Shown here piece by piece: positions 51,014-58,507 of a DNA stretch of 64,000 nt. This stretch comes from Azospirillum formosense (GTDB lineage: Bacteria > Pseudomonadota > Alphaproteobacteria > Azospirillales > Azospirillaceae). The stretch spans positions 277,001-341,000 of the forward strand of contig NZ_CP159404.1 in the NCBI RefSeq assembly GCF_040500525.1. The letters run 5' to 3'. Positions within the stretch are counted from its first letter, which is position 1, and every line of letters starts with the position of its first letter. The position numbers and the translations under genes are program-made. The notes below the pieces were generated by a model. The model was not told the origin of the DNA, made no database searches, and saw only the letters and a list, made by a program, of their open reading frames with translations.

Positions 51014-53455
51014 ATGGCGCGCCTTCACGCCGTGACGGGCCGCAGCGTGACTTCCCTGTCCACGGGGTGGGAGCTGTGCGTGACCGAACCGGGGGCGGTG
51101 CCCGGCGGCGATTGGCTGCCCGCCCCGGTGCCGGGCACCGTCGCCCAGGCGCTGCGCGAGGCCGGGCTCTACCGGCTGGGTGACCCGCTTCCCCTGCACG
51201 ACCGCGATGTCTGGTACCGCTTGCGGCTGACCGGTGAGGGGCCCTGCACGCTGCGCTTCCACGGTCTCGCCACCGTCGCGGAGGTCTGGCTGGACGGGAA
51301 GCGCATCCTGAGTAGCGCCAGCATGTTCCAGCGCCACGACGTTCCGGTGACGCTGCGCGGGACGCACGCGCTGCGCCTCGTCTTCCGCGCCTTGAATCCG
51401 GTGCTGAAGGCGCAGAGGGGCCGGGGGCGCTGGCCGGTCCGGCTCGCCGGGCCGGCGGGGCTGCGTGCGGTGCGGACGACGCTGCTCGGCCACATGCCCG
51501 GCTGGTGCCCGCCGGTGGCGGCGGTCGGCCCCTGGCGTCCGGTCGAGCTGATCACGGAATCCGGACCGCTGCGCGTCCGCTCGGCGGATCTGCGCGCCAC
51601 GCTGGAAGGGCGGGACGGCCGCTTGTCCCTGGCTCTGGCGGTGGAGTGGAGCGGCTCCGCCCAGCCGCCGGGCTGGCTGGAGGTGGGCGCGGCGCGGACG
51701 CCCCTCCGCTGGGCCGGGCCGGGGGAGCTGCGCGGCGATCTCCGCCTGCCGGAGGTCGCGCCCTGGTGGCCGCACAGCCACGGCAGCCCGACGCTCCACA
51801 CGGTGCGCGCGGCGGTCGGCGACGCCCGCATCGATTTGGGCCGCACCGGCTTCCGCCGCGTCGAGCGTGAGCCCGGCGACGGCTTCGCCCTGCGCGTCAA
51901 CGGGGAGCGCGTCTTCTGCCGGGGGGCCTGCTGGAGCAGCCCCGACATCGTCGCCTTGCCGGGGACGCGCGAGGCCTACGCACCTTGGCTGGAGACGGCG
52001 CGGCAGGCCGGCATGACCATGCTGCGGGTGCCGGGCATCGCCGTGTACGAGGCCGACGCCTTCTTCGACCTGTGTGACGAGATGGGGATTCTCGTCTGGC
52101 AGGATTTCATGTTCGCCAACTTCGACTATCCCGCCGACGAGCCGTTCCTTGACGCCGCCCGGCGGGAGGCGGCGCAGTTCCTCGACCGGGTCCAGGCCTC
52201 GCCGTCGCTGGCCGTGCTGTGCGGCGGCAGCGAGGCGGAGCAGCAGGCGGCCATGCTCGGCCTGCCGCGCGAGCGCTGGAGCCAGCCGCTGTTCGACAGC
52301 GTCCTGCGGGACGAGGCGGAGCGGGGGCGGCCCGACGTGCCCTATGTGGCCAACTCCCCGACCGGCGGGCCGCTGCCCTTCGCCGCCGACGCCGGGGTGA
52401 CCCATTACTACGGCGTCGGCGCCTATCTGCGCCCGCTGGAGGACGCGCGCCGGGCGGCGGTGCGCTTCGCCTCCGAATGCCTCGCCTTTGCCAACATGCC
52501 GGCGGCGGGCGCGCTGCCCGGCGTGCCGGCGGTCCACGACCCGCGCTGGAAGGCGCGCGTGCCGCGCGACCCCGGCGCCCCCTGGGATTTCGAGGATGTG
52601 CGGGACCACTATCTGCGGACGCTGCACGGCGTCGAGCCCATGGTCCTGCGCTACGAGGACCCCGACCGCTACGCGCGGCTGTCGCGCGCGGTGACGGGGG
52701 AGGTGATGGAGGCCGTCTTCGCGGAGTGGCGGCGCACCGGCTCGTCCTGCGCGGGCGGGCTGGTCTGGATGTTCCAGGACGTCTGGCCGGGGGCCGGCTG
52801 GGGCGTGGTCGATTCCGCGGGCGTGCCGAAGGCGGCGTGGCACGCGCTGCGCCGCGCCTTCCGGCCGGTGCAGGTCCTGCTGACCGACGAGGGGGTGAAC
52901 GGGCTGGCGGTCCATCTGCTGAACGAGACGGCGGAGCCGGTGGAGGCGGTGCTGACCCTGACCGCCCTGCGGCGGGGCGAAGTGCCGGTGCTGCGGGCCG
53001 AGCGGGCGGTTGTCCTGCCGCCGCGCAGCGCCCAGACCCTTCCGGCGGCTTCGCTGTCCGATCGCTTTTTCGACCTGACCGGCGCCTACCGCTTCGGCCC
53101 GCCGGCGCACGACGCGGTGGTGGCGGCGCTGTCCGACCCGCGGTCCGACGCCCTGGTGGCCGACGCTTTCCATTTTCGCGACGGCGGGCGGATGGAGCGG
53201 GCGGAACTGGGGCTGGACGCCCGCCTGGAGCGGACGGAGGAGGGGTGGGCGCTGATCCTGTCCAGCCGGCGGCTCGCCCGCTCCGTCCATGTCGAGGATG
53301 ACGGGTTCCGGCCGGAGGAGGAGTGGTTCCATCTGCCGCCGGGAGGGGAGCGCCGGGTCCGGCTGATCCCGCGCCACCCTGGCGCCGCGGTGCCCGATGG
53401 CGAGGTCCACGCGTTGAACGCCCTGGAACCGGCGCGCTACCGGGGGGCCGCATGA
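51014..53455 (+). CDS. Glycoside hydrolase family 2-like protein (beta-mannosidase type)
   Basis: This 813-residue protein has the GH2 architecture. An N-terminal jelly roll spans about 20-170 (WYRLRLTGEGPCTLRFHGLA, VAEVWLDGKRIL), and an immunoglobulin-like segment about 175-270. A TIM barrel spans about 285-600 (CWSSPDIVALPGTREAYAPW, LVWQDFMFANFDYPADEPFL). The nucleophile is probably E488 (RFASECLAFANMP). The acid/base E407 lies in CGGSEAEQQ, where most clan-A enzymes have Asn directly before the Glu. There is no signal peptide, so a cytoplasmic role in this cluster is suggested. Confidence 0.85.
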   Translation: MARLHAVTGRSVTSLSTGWELCVTEPGAVPGGDWLPAPVPGTVAQALREAGLYRLGDPLPLHDRDVWYRLRLTGEGPCTLRFHGLATVAEVWLDGKRILSSASMFQRHDVPVTLRGTHALRLVFRALNPVLKAQRGRGRWPVRLAGPAGLRAVRTTLLGHMPGWCPPVAAVGPWRPVELITESGPLRVRSADLRATLEGRDGRLSLALAVEWSGSAQPPGWLEVGAARTPLRWAGPGELRGDLRLPEVAPWWPHSHGSPTLHTVRAAVGDARIDLGRTGFRRVEREPGDGFALRVNGERVFCRGACWSSPDIVALPGTREAYAPWLETARQAGMTMLRVPGIAVYEADAFFDLCDEMGILVWQDFMFANFDYPADEPFLDAARREAAQFLDRVQASPSLAVLCGGSEAEQQAAMLGLPRERWSQPLFDSVLRDEAERGRPDVPYVANSPTGGPLPFAADAGVTHYYGVGAYLRPLEDARRAAVRFASECLAFANMPAAGALPGVPAVHDPRWKARVPRDPGAPWDFEDVRDHYLRTLHGVEPMVLRYEDPDRYARLSRAVTGEVMEAVFAEWRRTGSSCAGGLVWMFQDVWPGAGWGVVDSAGVPKAAWHALRRAFRPVQVLLTDEGVNGLAVHLLNETAEPVEAVLTLTALRRGEVPVLRAERAVVLPPRSAQTLPAASLSDRFFDLTGAYRFGPPAHDAVVAALSDPRSDALVADAFHFRDGGRMERAELGLDARLERTEEGWALILSSRRLARSVHVEDDGFRPEEEWFHLPPGGERRVRLIPRHPGAAVPDGEVHALNALEPARYRGAA

Positions 53456-55263
53456 CACCCGATGCTCCCGCACCCGTCCTGTTCGAGGGATGCTTCGGCT
53501 GGCTGCACCCGGCGGCCGGACGACGCGGTGTCGTGCTGTGCGCCCCCTATGGCGCGGAGGCGCTGGCCACCCATCGGCCGTGGCGTGCCTTCGCCCAGGC
53601 TCTGGCCGAGGCCGGGCTGCCGGTCCTGCGCTTCGATTATCCCGGCACCGGGAACAGCGCCGGGGACGAGGGCGATCCGGCCCGGCTGGAGGCATGGCAG
53701 GCCGGCATCCGCGCCGCCGCCGGCCATCTGCGTGCCGTCGCGGGAGTGGAGGAGGTGGCTCTGGTGGGGTTGCGGCTCGGCGGGCTGCTCGCGGCGGCGG
53801 CGGCGCGCGCGGCGGCGGCGGACGCCCTGGTCCTGCTGTCCCCCTTCCCGTCGGGCCGAGCCTTCCTCCAGGAGCTGCGGGCGGTGGCGCTGCTCGCCGA
53901 GCGTCCGGCGGACGCCCCGCCGGCGGTCGGGCCGGAGGGAATCGACAGCGCCGGCTTCCGCCTCTCCCCGGAGGCGGCGGAGGCATTGCGGGAACTGGAC
54001 CTTGCGCGCGTGACCGAGGCGCCGGCGCCGCGCGTGCTGATCCTCGACCGTCCGGAGGGCCGCGCCGCCGCCGTGGCGGAGCGGTTCCGCGCGCTGGGGG
54101 CGGCCGTGGAGGAGACGCCCTTCCCCGATCACGCGCGGCTGATGACCAGCGTCCAGCACGCCGCTGCGGACTGTTCGGCCTTCGCGCGGGTGGCGGAATG
54201 GCTGTCGTCGGATTTGGCGCCCGCCGGGACGGCCACGACCGCGCCGCCGTCCGATCCCCGTCTGCGCCTTGCCGGAGCGGTGGAGCGCCCGCTCCGCTTC
54301 GGCCCCGGCGCCGGCCTGTTCGGCATCCTCTGCGAGCCCGTCGCCGCTGCGGAGGGGCCCGCCGTTCTGCTGCTGAACAGCGGCGCCACGCCGCACACCG
54401 GCACCGGGCGCATGTCGGTGCGGCTGGCCCGCCGGCTGGCGGCGCGGGGGATCGCCTCCCTGCGCCTGGACCTGGGCGGGCTCGGCGACAGCGCGTCGAA
54501 GCCGGGGCGCCGCGACGGGCTGATCTATTGCCGGGACATGGTGGAGGACGCGCGGGCCGGGCTGGACGCCTTGGTGGCGGCGGGGCATGGCACCGCGGTC
54601 GCCGTGGGGCTGTGCGCCGGGGCGGCGGTGGCGCTGCACGTCGCGTTGGCCGACCCGCGGGTGGTCGGGCTGGCGCTGGTCAATCCGGGCCGCTTCGTTC
54701 TGGGGGACGGGGTGACGCAGGAGGAGGCCATCGGCAGCGCCGTGAAGCCGGCCGCCGCCTATCTTCCCCGGCTGACCGAGCCGGCGGTGTGGCGGGCCAT
54801 CCTGCGCCAGGACCGCAAGGCGTCGCGCGTCGTCCGCGGCCTGTCGGAGCGGGCGGCCCGCCGCCTGCGCATCGGGGCCGGGCGGCTGCGCGCCGGGCTG
54901 ATGGGACGGGGCTACGCGCGGGATGACGTGCTCCACGCCTTCCAGGCGCTGTCCGACCGCGAAGTCCGCACGCTGATGGTGCACAGCGAAGGTGACGTGA
55001 CGCTGGGCGAATTGGAGGCGCAGGCCGGGGTGGACGGCGGGCGGTTGCGCCGGATGGCCGGCCTGTGGATGGAGCGGCTTGCCGGGGCCGATCACAGCCT
55101 GATGGAGCGCGCCGCGCGGGAGCACTTCGCCGAACTGCTGGATGAACTGCTCGACCGCATCGGCACGGGCGCGACGGGAGCCGTGCGCGGGCAGGGCCCC
55201 GGCCCACCGGAAGGGACCGGGGCTCTCCGCGTCAATCACGCGACGGGAAATAGCCCAGCATGA
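53452..55263 (+). CDS. Tandem alpha/beta hydrolase with Arg and Cys at the two nucleophile elbows
   Basis: This 603-residue protein has two alpha/beta-hydrolase-like halves, about 1-260 and 275-590. The first has DYPGTGNSAGDEGDPARLEA and the elbow GLRLGG with R108 where Ser is usual. The second has LDLGGLGDSASKPGRRDGLI and the elbow GLCAG with C388. The layout resembles the two exosortase-associated hydrolases joined in one chain. Its ATG overlaps the GH2 stop by 4 nt, and its end overlaps the convergent tail-collar gene. It may release or transfer the carrier-bound product (inference). Confidence 0.82.
   Translation: MTPDAPAPVLFEGCFGWLHPAAGRRGVVLCAPYGAEALATHRPWRAFAQALAEAGLPVLRFDYPGTGNSAGDEGDPARLEAWQAGIRAAAGHLRAVAGVEEVALVGLRLGGLLAAAAARAAAADALVLLSPFPSGRAFLQELRAVALLAERPADAPPAVGPEGIDSAGFRLSPEAAEALRELDLARVTEAPAPRVLILDRPEGRAAAVAERFRALGAAVEETPFPDHARLMTSVQHAAADCSAFARVAEWLSSDLAPAGTATTAPPSDPRLRLAGAVERPLRFGPGAGLFGILCEPVAAAEGPAVLLLNSGATPHTGTGRMSVRLARRLAARGIASLRLDLGGLGDSASKPGRRDGLIYCRDMVEDARAGLDALVAAGHGTAVAVGLCAGAAVALHVALADPRVVGLALVNPGRFVLGDGVTQEEAIGSAVKPAAAYLPRLTEPAVWRAILRQDRKASRVVRGLSERAARRLRIGAGRLRAGLMGRGYARDDVLHAFQALSDREVRTLMVHSEGDVTLGELEAQAGVDGGRLRRMAGLWMERLAGADHSLMERAAREHFAELLDELLDRIGTGATGAVRGQGPGPPEGTGALRVNHATGNSPA
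55196..55223 (-). terminator. Hairpin after the tail-collar gene (weak terminator candidate)
   Basis: GCCCCGG (55196-55202) and CCGGGGC (55217-55223) form a 7-bp stem starting 8 nt after the minus-strand stop at 55232. There is no U-tract. It lies inside the 3' end of the plus-strand hydrolase gene. Confidence 0.3.
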
Positions 55264-55918
55264 AGATGAAGAAGAACAGCGACTGGTAAGGCTGCAGGTT
55301 GTTGAGGGCGACCGGGGTGGAAACGACACCACCACCCGGGCTCACCGCCACGGTGGCACCCGTGGGACCGCCGCTGACCGTGCCCTGGGAGGAAAGCGCG
55401 CCGGTCAGCGAGCTTCCGGTGGGCGGCGTCGGCAGGCTGGAGGCCGGGATGTAGGGGCCGTCGAGGACAACGTCGTAGCTGGGGTCGATGAACTGTCCAC
55501 CCAGCACCGCGGGAATGGCGGACGGGATGTTGCTGGTGCCGGCGGCGGGGTTCAGCGGGACGGTGACCGTCGCGTTGAACGGCACGGTGCCGCCTGCGCT
55601 GCCGCCCTGGAAGGCGGCGCCGTGGGTGTGCGCCGGCAGATTGTTGCCGGTGATCGTCGTGAACTGCGCTCCGCCCGCATTCCCGGTGTTGATCGTGCTG
55701 CTGGTGTAGGGGCTGGTCCCCGGTCCCACCATCACGCGGCCGCGAAGGTCCGGCAGGTTGAACGTCGAGTTGTTTGGCCCGCTGCCGAAGGCCCCGGCCG
55801 TGATCGCCCATAGGGCTTGGTACTGGCTCGAGTTGACAGCTTGTCCCAGGCATTGCTGCGTGTTCACGGGGGCGAAGTTGCCGGCGAATGGAAAGACGGA
55901 CCCTATGTAGAAATCCAT
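55232..55918 (-). CDS. Phage tail-collar domain protein (microcystin-dependent protein family)
   Basis: This 228-residue protein begins MDFYIGSVFPFAGNFAP and has the collar motif FNLPDLRGRVMVGPGTSPY. NLPAHTHGAAF carries the conserved H-x-H typical of metal-binding collar tips. It closely resembles the protein at 56424. The two flank a small DUF6916-like gene, a common three-gene set in bacteria without nearby phage genes. No capsid or tail-tube gene is seen here, so it is not obviously a prophage remnant. Function unresolved. Confidence 0.9.
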   Translation of the reverse strand: MDFYIGSVFPFAGNFAPVNTQQCLGQAVNSSQYQALWAITAGAFGSGPNNSTFNLPDLRGRVMVGPGTSPYTSSTINTGNAGGAQFTTITGNNLPAHTHGAAFQGGSAGGTVPFNATVTVPLNPAAGTSNIPSAIPAVLGGQFIDPSYDVVLDGPYIPASSLPTPPTGSSLTGALSSQGTVSGGPTGATVAVSPGGGVVSTPVALNNLQPYQSLFFFIFMLGYFPSRD

Positions 55919-55993
55919 GGCGAATTCTCCGGTGGAATCGATGCGCTGGGACGGACGGTGCGCGGTGCCGCGACGGCGCCGGACGGCCGTGGC

Positions 55994-56314
55994 TCAGTTC
56001 AGGATCAGTTCGAAGCAGCCCCGCTCGGGGTCGCGCGGAATGACCCGCACAATGTAGAAAGGTCCCAGCGGTCCCATCGTCGGATGGTCGATCTGGTAAT
56101 TGCCGTTCCACAACTGGCTGGGGCCGTAGGTTTCGAAGAGGGCCGAAAAGGACGTGCGCTTTGCCCAGCGCGGCGTGCATTCCGGACGCGGCGTCACCTT
56201 CGTCAGCTCGACGTCCGTGATCACGGACCCGTCCTCCGGGGCCACGAAACGGAACGTCTGGCCGAGATGAGGGGCGAACATCTCGTGAGAGATGGTGGCG
56301 ATGTCGATGGTCAT
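55994..56314 (-). CDS. DUF6916-like small protein
   Basis: This 106-residue protein starts ATISHEMFAPHLGQTFRFVA and has QLWNGNYQIDHPTMGPLGPF and a PRDPERGCFELILN end. It matches the small protein (DUF6916, number from memory) that accompanies tail-collar proteins of the microcystin-dependent type. No transmembrane segment or signal is seen. It lies between the two collar paralogues on the same strand. Confidence 0.8.
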   Translation of the reverse strand: MTIDIATISHEMFAPHLGQTFRFVAPEDGSVITDVELTKVTPRPECTPRWAKRTSFSALFETYGPSQLWNGNYQIDHPTMGPLGPFYIVRVIPRDPERGCFELILN

Positions 56315-56423
56315 CTCAAAGGTCCAGGCTCAAATTCTGAAAGTACGGCTGTCGTTCCGGGTGTGCCAAGCCAACGCGCCGCATCCGTCCATCCAATGTT
56401 CGACGATCGGGTTCGACCCCGGA

Positions 56424-57095
56424 TCAGTCGCGCATCGGGAAGATGCCGCTGGTGACGATCAGCATGGTCAGCGCCAGATAGGGCTGCATGTTGTTCAGCG
56501 GAGACGGGTTGGTGACGCCGCCGCCCGCCGAAATGCTCACCGAGCCGGTCAGCCCGCCCAGCGTGACGGTGCCGCTGGCCGAGCCGACGAGCGCCGAGCC
56601 GTTCGGCGCGGTGCCGGAGCTGTAGGGGCCGTCCAAGGTGACGCCAACGCCGCCGGAATCGTTGAGCTGGAACGCGCCGAGATAGTTGTTTCCGCCCACC
56701 GGGGTGCTGCTGGCGCCGACGACGGTGCTCACCGGGATGGCCGCGGCGGCGGAGACGGTCGCGCTGGTGCTGCTGCCGGACGGCGTGAAGGTCGCGGCGT
56801 GCGTGTGCGCCGGCAGATTCTGCACGGTGATCGTGTTGTTCGCGACGCCGCCGAAGTTCCCCGGATTGAGCGACTGGTTGTTGAGGTAGGGGCTGGTGCC
56901 CGAACCGACCATCACGCGGCCGCGCAGGTCCGGGAGGTTGAAGTTGGTCGAGCCGTTGCCGCCGTACATCGCGCCGGTGACCGCGAACAGCGCCTGGTTC
57001 TGGCTGACCTGCATCTGCTGTCCCAGGCACTGTGCCGTGTACTGGGGGGCGTAGGCGCCGGTGAACGGGAAAATCAGGCCGAGGTAAACTTCCAT
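56424..57095 (-). CDS. Phage tail-collar domain protein, second paralogue
   Basis: This 223-residue protein begins MEVYLGLIFPFTGAYAPQYT. It shares QCLGQ, the FNLPDLRGRVMVGSGTSPYL motif and LPAHTHAATF with the protein at 55232 but differs in the central Ser/Ala/Gly/Val-rich part. It is probably the first gene of the three-gene minus-strand set, with a good upstream ribosome-binding site (GGAGGTATCACC). Confidence 0.9.
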   Translation of the reverse strand: MEVYLGLIFPFTGAYAPQYTAQCLGQQMQVSQNQALFAVTGAMYGGNGSTNFNLPDLRGRVMVGSGTSPYLNNQSLNPGNFGGVANNTITVQNLPAHTHAATFTPSGSSTSATVSAAAAIPVSTVVGASSTPVGGNNYLGAFQLNDSGGVGVTLDGPYSSGTAPNGSALVGSASGTVTLGGLTGSVSISAGGGVTNPSPLNNMQPYLALTMLIVTSGIFPMRD

Positions 57096-57518
57096 GGTGA
57101 TACCTCCTGTGAATGAAACCGGTTATGGCGGCTCGTGGCCAGCGTCCCCTTAAAGACGTGCCGCGCCGCCGAATGTGATAGAAAGCATACTGGTATATTC
57201 TCCTGAACGGCTAGGGCGGGAGCAATAGGCGATACAAAAAGTTACTTTCTCCGACCGTAATCTTTGCGGAACGACCCTCTGGTTGCATATCCTTGTATGT
57301 TATTGACCGGCCCCGGCGGGTCGGGAGCCTGCCACGGGTGGTTCGCCTGGGGTATTGACCCATCGCCGACCATGTCCGAACCGCACCGGACCGACGCCGA
57401 AGCGGGCGACTCGCGCTGTGCGCGCGGCCGCGATGGTCCTGAACGGCGATTCTTGCGTTGGGCTCGCATCTTCGGCTATTCAGAACCTGCGCTTGCGCTA
57501 CCGGAAAGGGTGTGGCCG
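57096..57518. promoter_or_regulatory. Divergent region between the collar gene set and the GNAT gene
   Basis: This spacer of about 420 bp is AT-richer near 57170-57300. It probably contains the leftward promoter of the collar set (AT-rich TATAT near 57190-57200) and a rightward promoter for the GNAT gene. The rightward frame open from 57264 has no ribosome-binding site, so I treat 57264-57518 as non-coding. Confidence 0.35.
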
Positions 57519-58088
57519 ATGGCCGTTCTGAATGGATCGTTGCCGCTGCTCGGCGGGTTGACGGTGCGGTTTCCCCGCCCTTCGGACGACGATTTTCTGA
57601 TGGGGCTGTTCATGGACGCGCGCCCCTGGCTGGCCAAGGCGCACCATGACCCCGACTTCATCCGGACGCTGTACGAGCAGCAGTACAGCGCGCGGCGGAT
57701 GGGGCAGGAAAGCCGCTATCCGGAGCATCTGGATTTCGTCGTCGAGAAGACGGGCCAGCCGGTGGGGCGGATCGTGATGGATCTGGGCCGCTACGACTGG
57801 CGGGTGTCGGAGGTGGAGATCCACCGGTTGGCCCGCGGCAAGGGCATCGGCACCGATCTTCTGCGCAGTTTCCAGGGGACCGCGGCGCAAATGCGCATCC
57901 CGATCACCTTGTCGGTGGCCGAGGTGGAGACGCGCGTCCACTGGTTTTATTACCGGCTGGGTTTCGATCTTCTGGCGAAGACCTCGCCCTCGCTGGAACT
58001 GATCTGGCTTCCGCCCGGCCATCCGGGACTCCAACACCTGCCGCCGCAGATCCTGCCGGCCCAGATGCAGCAGGGCGGAGCGTCCTGA
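57519..58088 (+). CDS. GNAT-family N-acetyltransferase
   Basis: This 189-residue protein starts at the ATG at 57519 (MAVLNGSLPLLGGLTVRFPR) with GGAAAGG upstream. The acetyl-CoA site is VEIHRLARGKGIGTDLLRSF, and HWFYYRLGFDLLAKT is motif B. The longer frame to 57264 is unsupported. GNAT genes often neighbour collar-domain protein sets, so it may modify them (inference). Confidence 0.85.
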   Translation: MAVLNGSLPLLGGLTVRFPRPSDDDFLMGLFMDARPWLAKAHHDPDFIRTLYEQQYSARRMGQESRYPEHLDFVVEKTGQPVGRIVMDLGRYDWRVSEVEIHRLARGKGIGTDLLRSFQGTAAQMRIPITLSVAEVETRVHWFYYRLGFDLLAKTSPSLELIWLPPGHPGLQHLPPQILPAQMQQGGAS

Positions 58089-58507
58089 CGGCGGCTGTCC
58101 CGGGAAAACGGATCGACCGCCCTCTCCCTCCGAATCGGTTTCAGACTCCGCCCCGGCTTGCCGGACCTGTGACATCGGCGTGCGGTGTTTTGCACGCAAA
58201 TGTCCGATGCCGCGATGCCATGGCCCTGTGAGGGGCGAGCGTTTGGCGTCAAAAGCATCCCCGCGTATGAGTTCGTTTCAGCAATGAAATAGAAGGCGCT
58301 TCGCCGAAGCAAATTCGTCGAATTATGACATGCCATTCTTTCAGATGATGCGGTTCTATGCAAATCGGGTGGCACTTTTGCAGCTTGAATAGGCCGATGC
58401 CCTGTCAACGACTGTGAAAAGGTGGTAGGGTCCCGCAGGTTATTCACTTTTTGGTGACCGCTTTCGGCGTAAGGTCGGGCGGTGTTGCGTATGGCGGGAG
58501 ACTGGCG
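58089..58507. promoter_or_regulatory. Upstream region of the giant surface protein gene
   Basis: This 419-bp spacer is AT-richer than average at 58250-58460. It probably carries the promoter of the giant gene. GGCGGGAGACTGGCG gives a Shine-Dalgarno sequence just before the ATG at 58508. No RNA gene or other structure is evident. Confidence 0.35.

Noticed and set aside
50027-53986. 1319-codon open frame on the minus strand
   Set aside because: It runs antisense to four genes with clear family motifs; it is explained by high GC and lacks any domain.
55232-57095. Prophage remnant
   Set aside because: Only tail-collar domain proteins and an associated small gene are present; no integrase, capsid, terminase or attachment-site repeat is seen.
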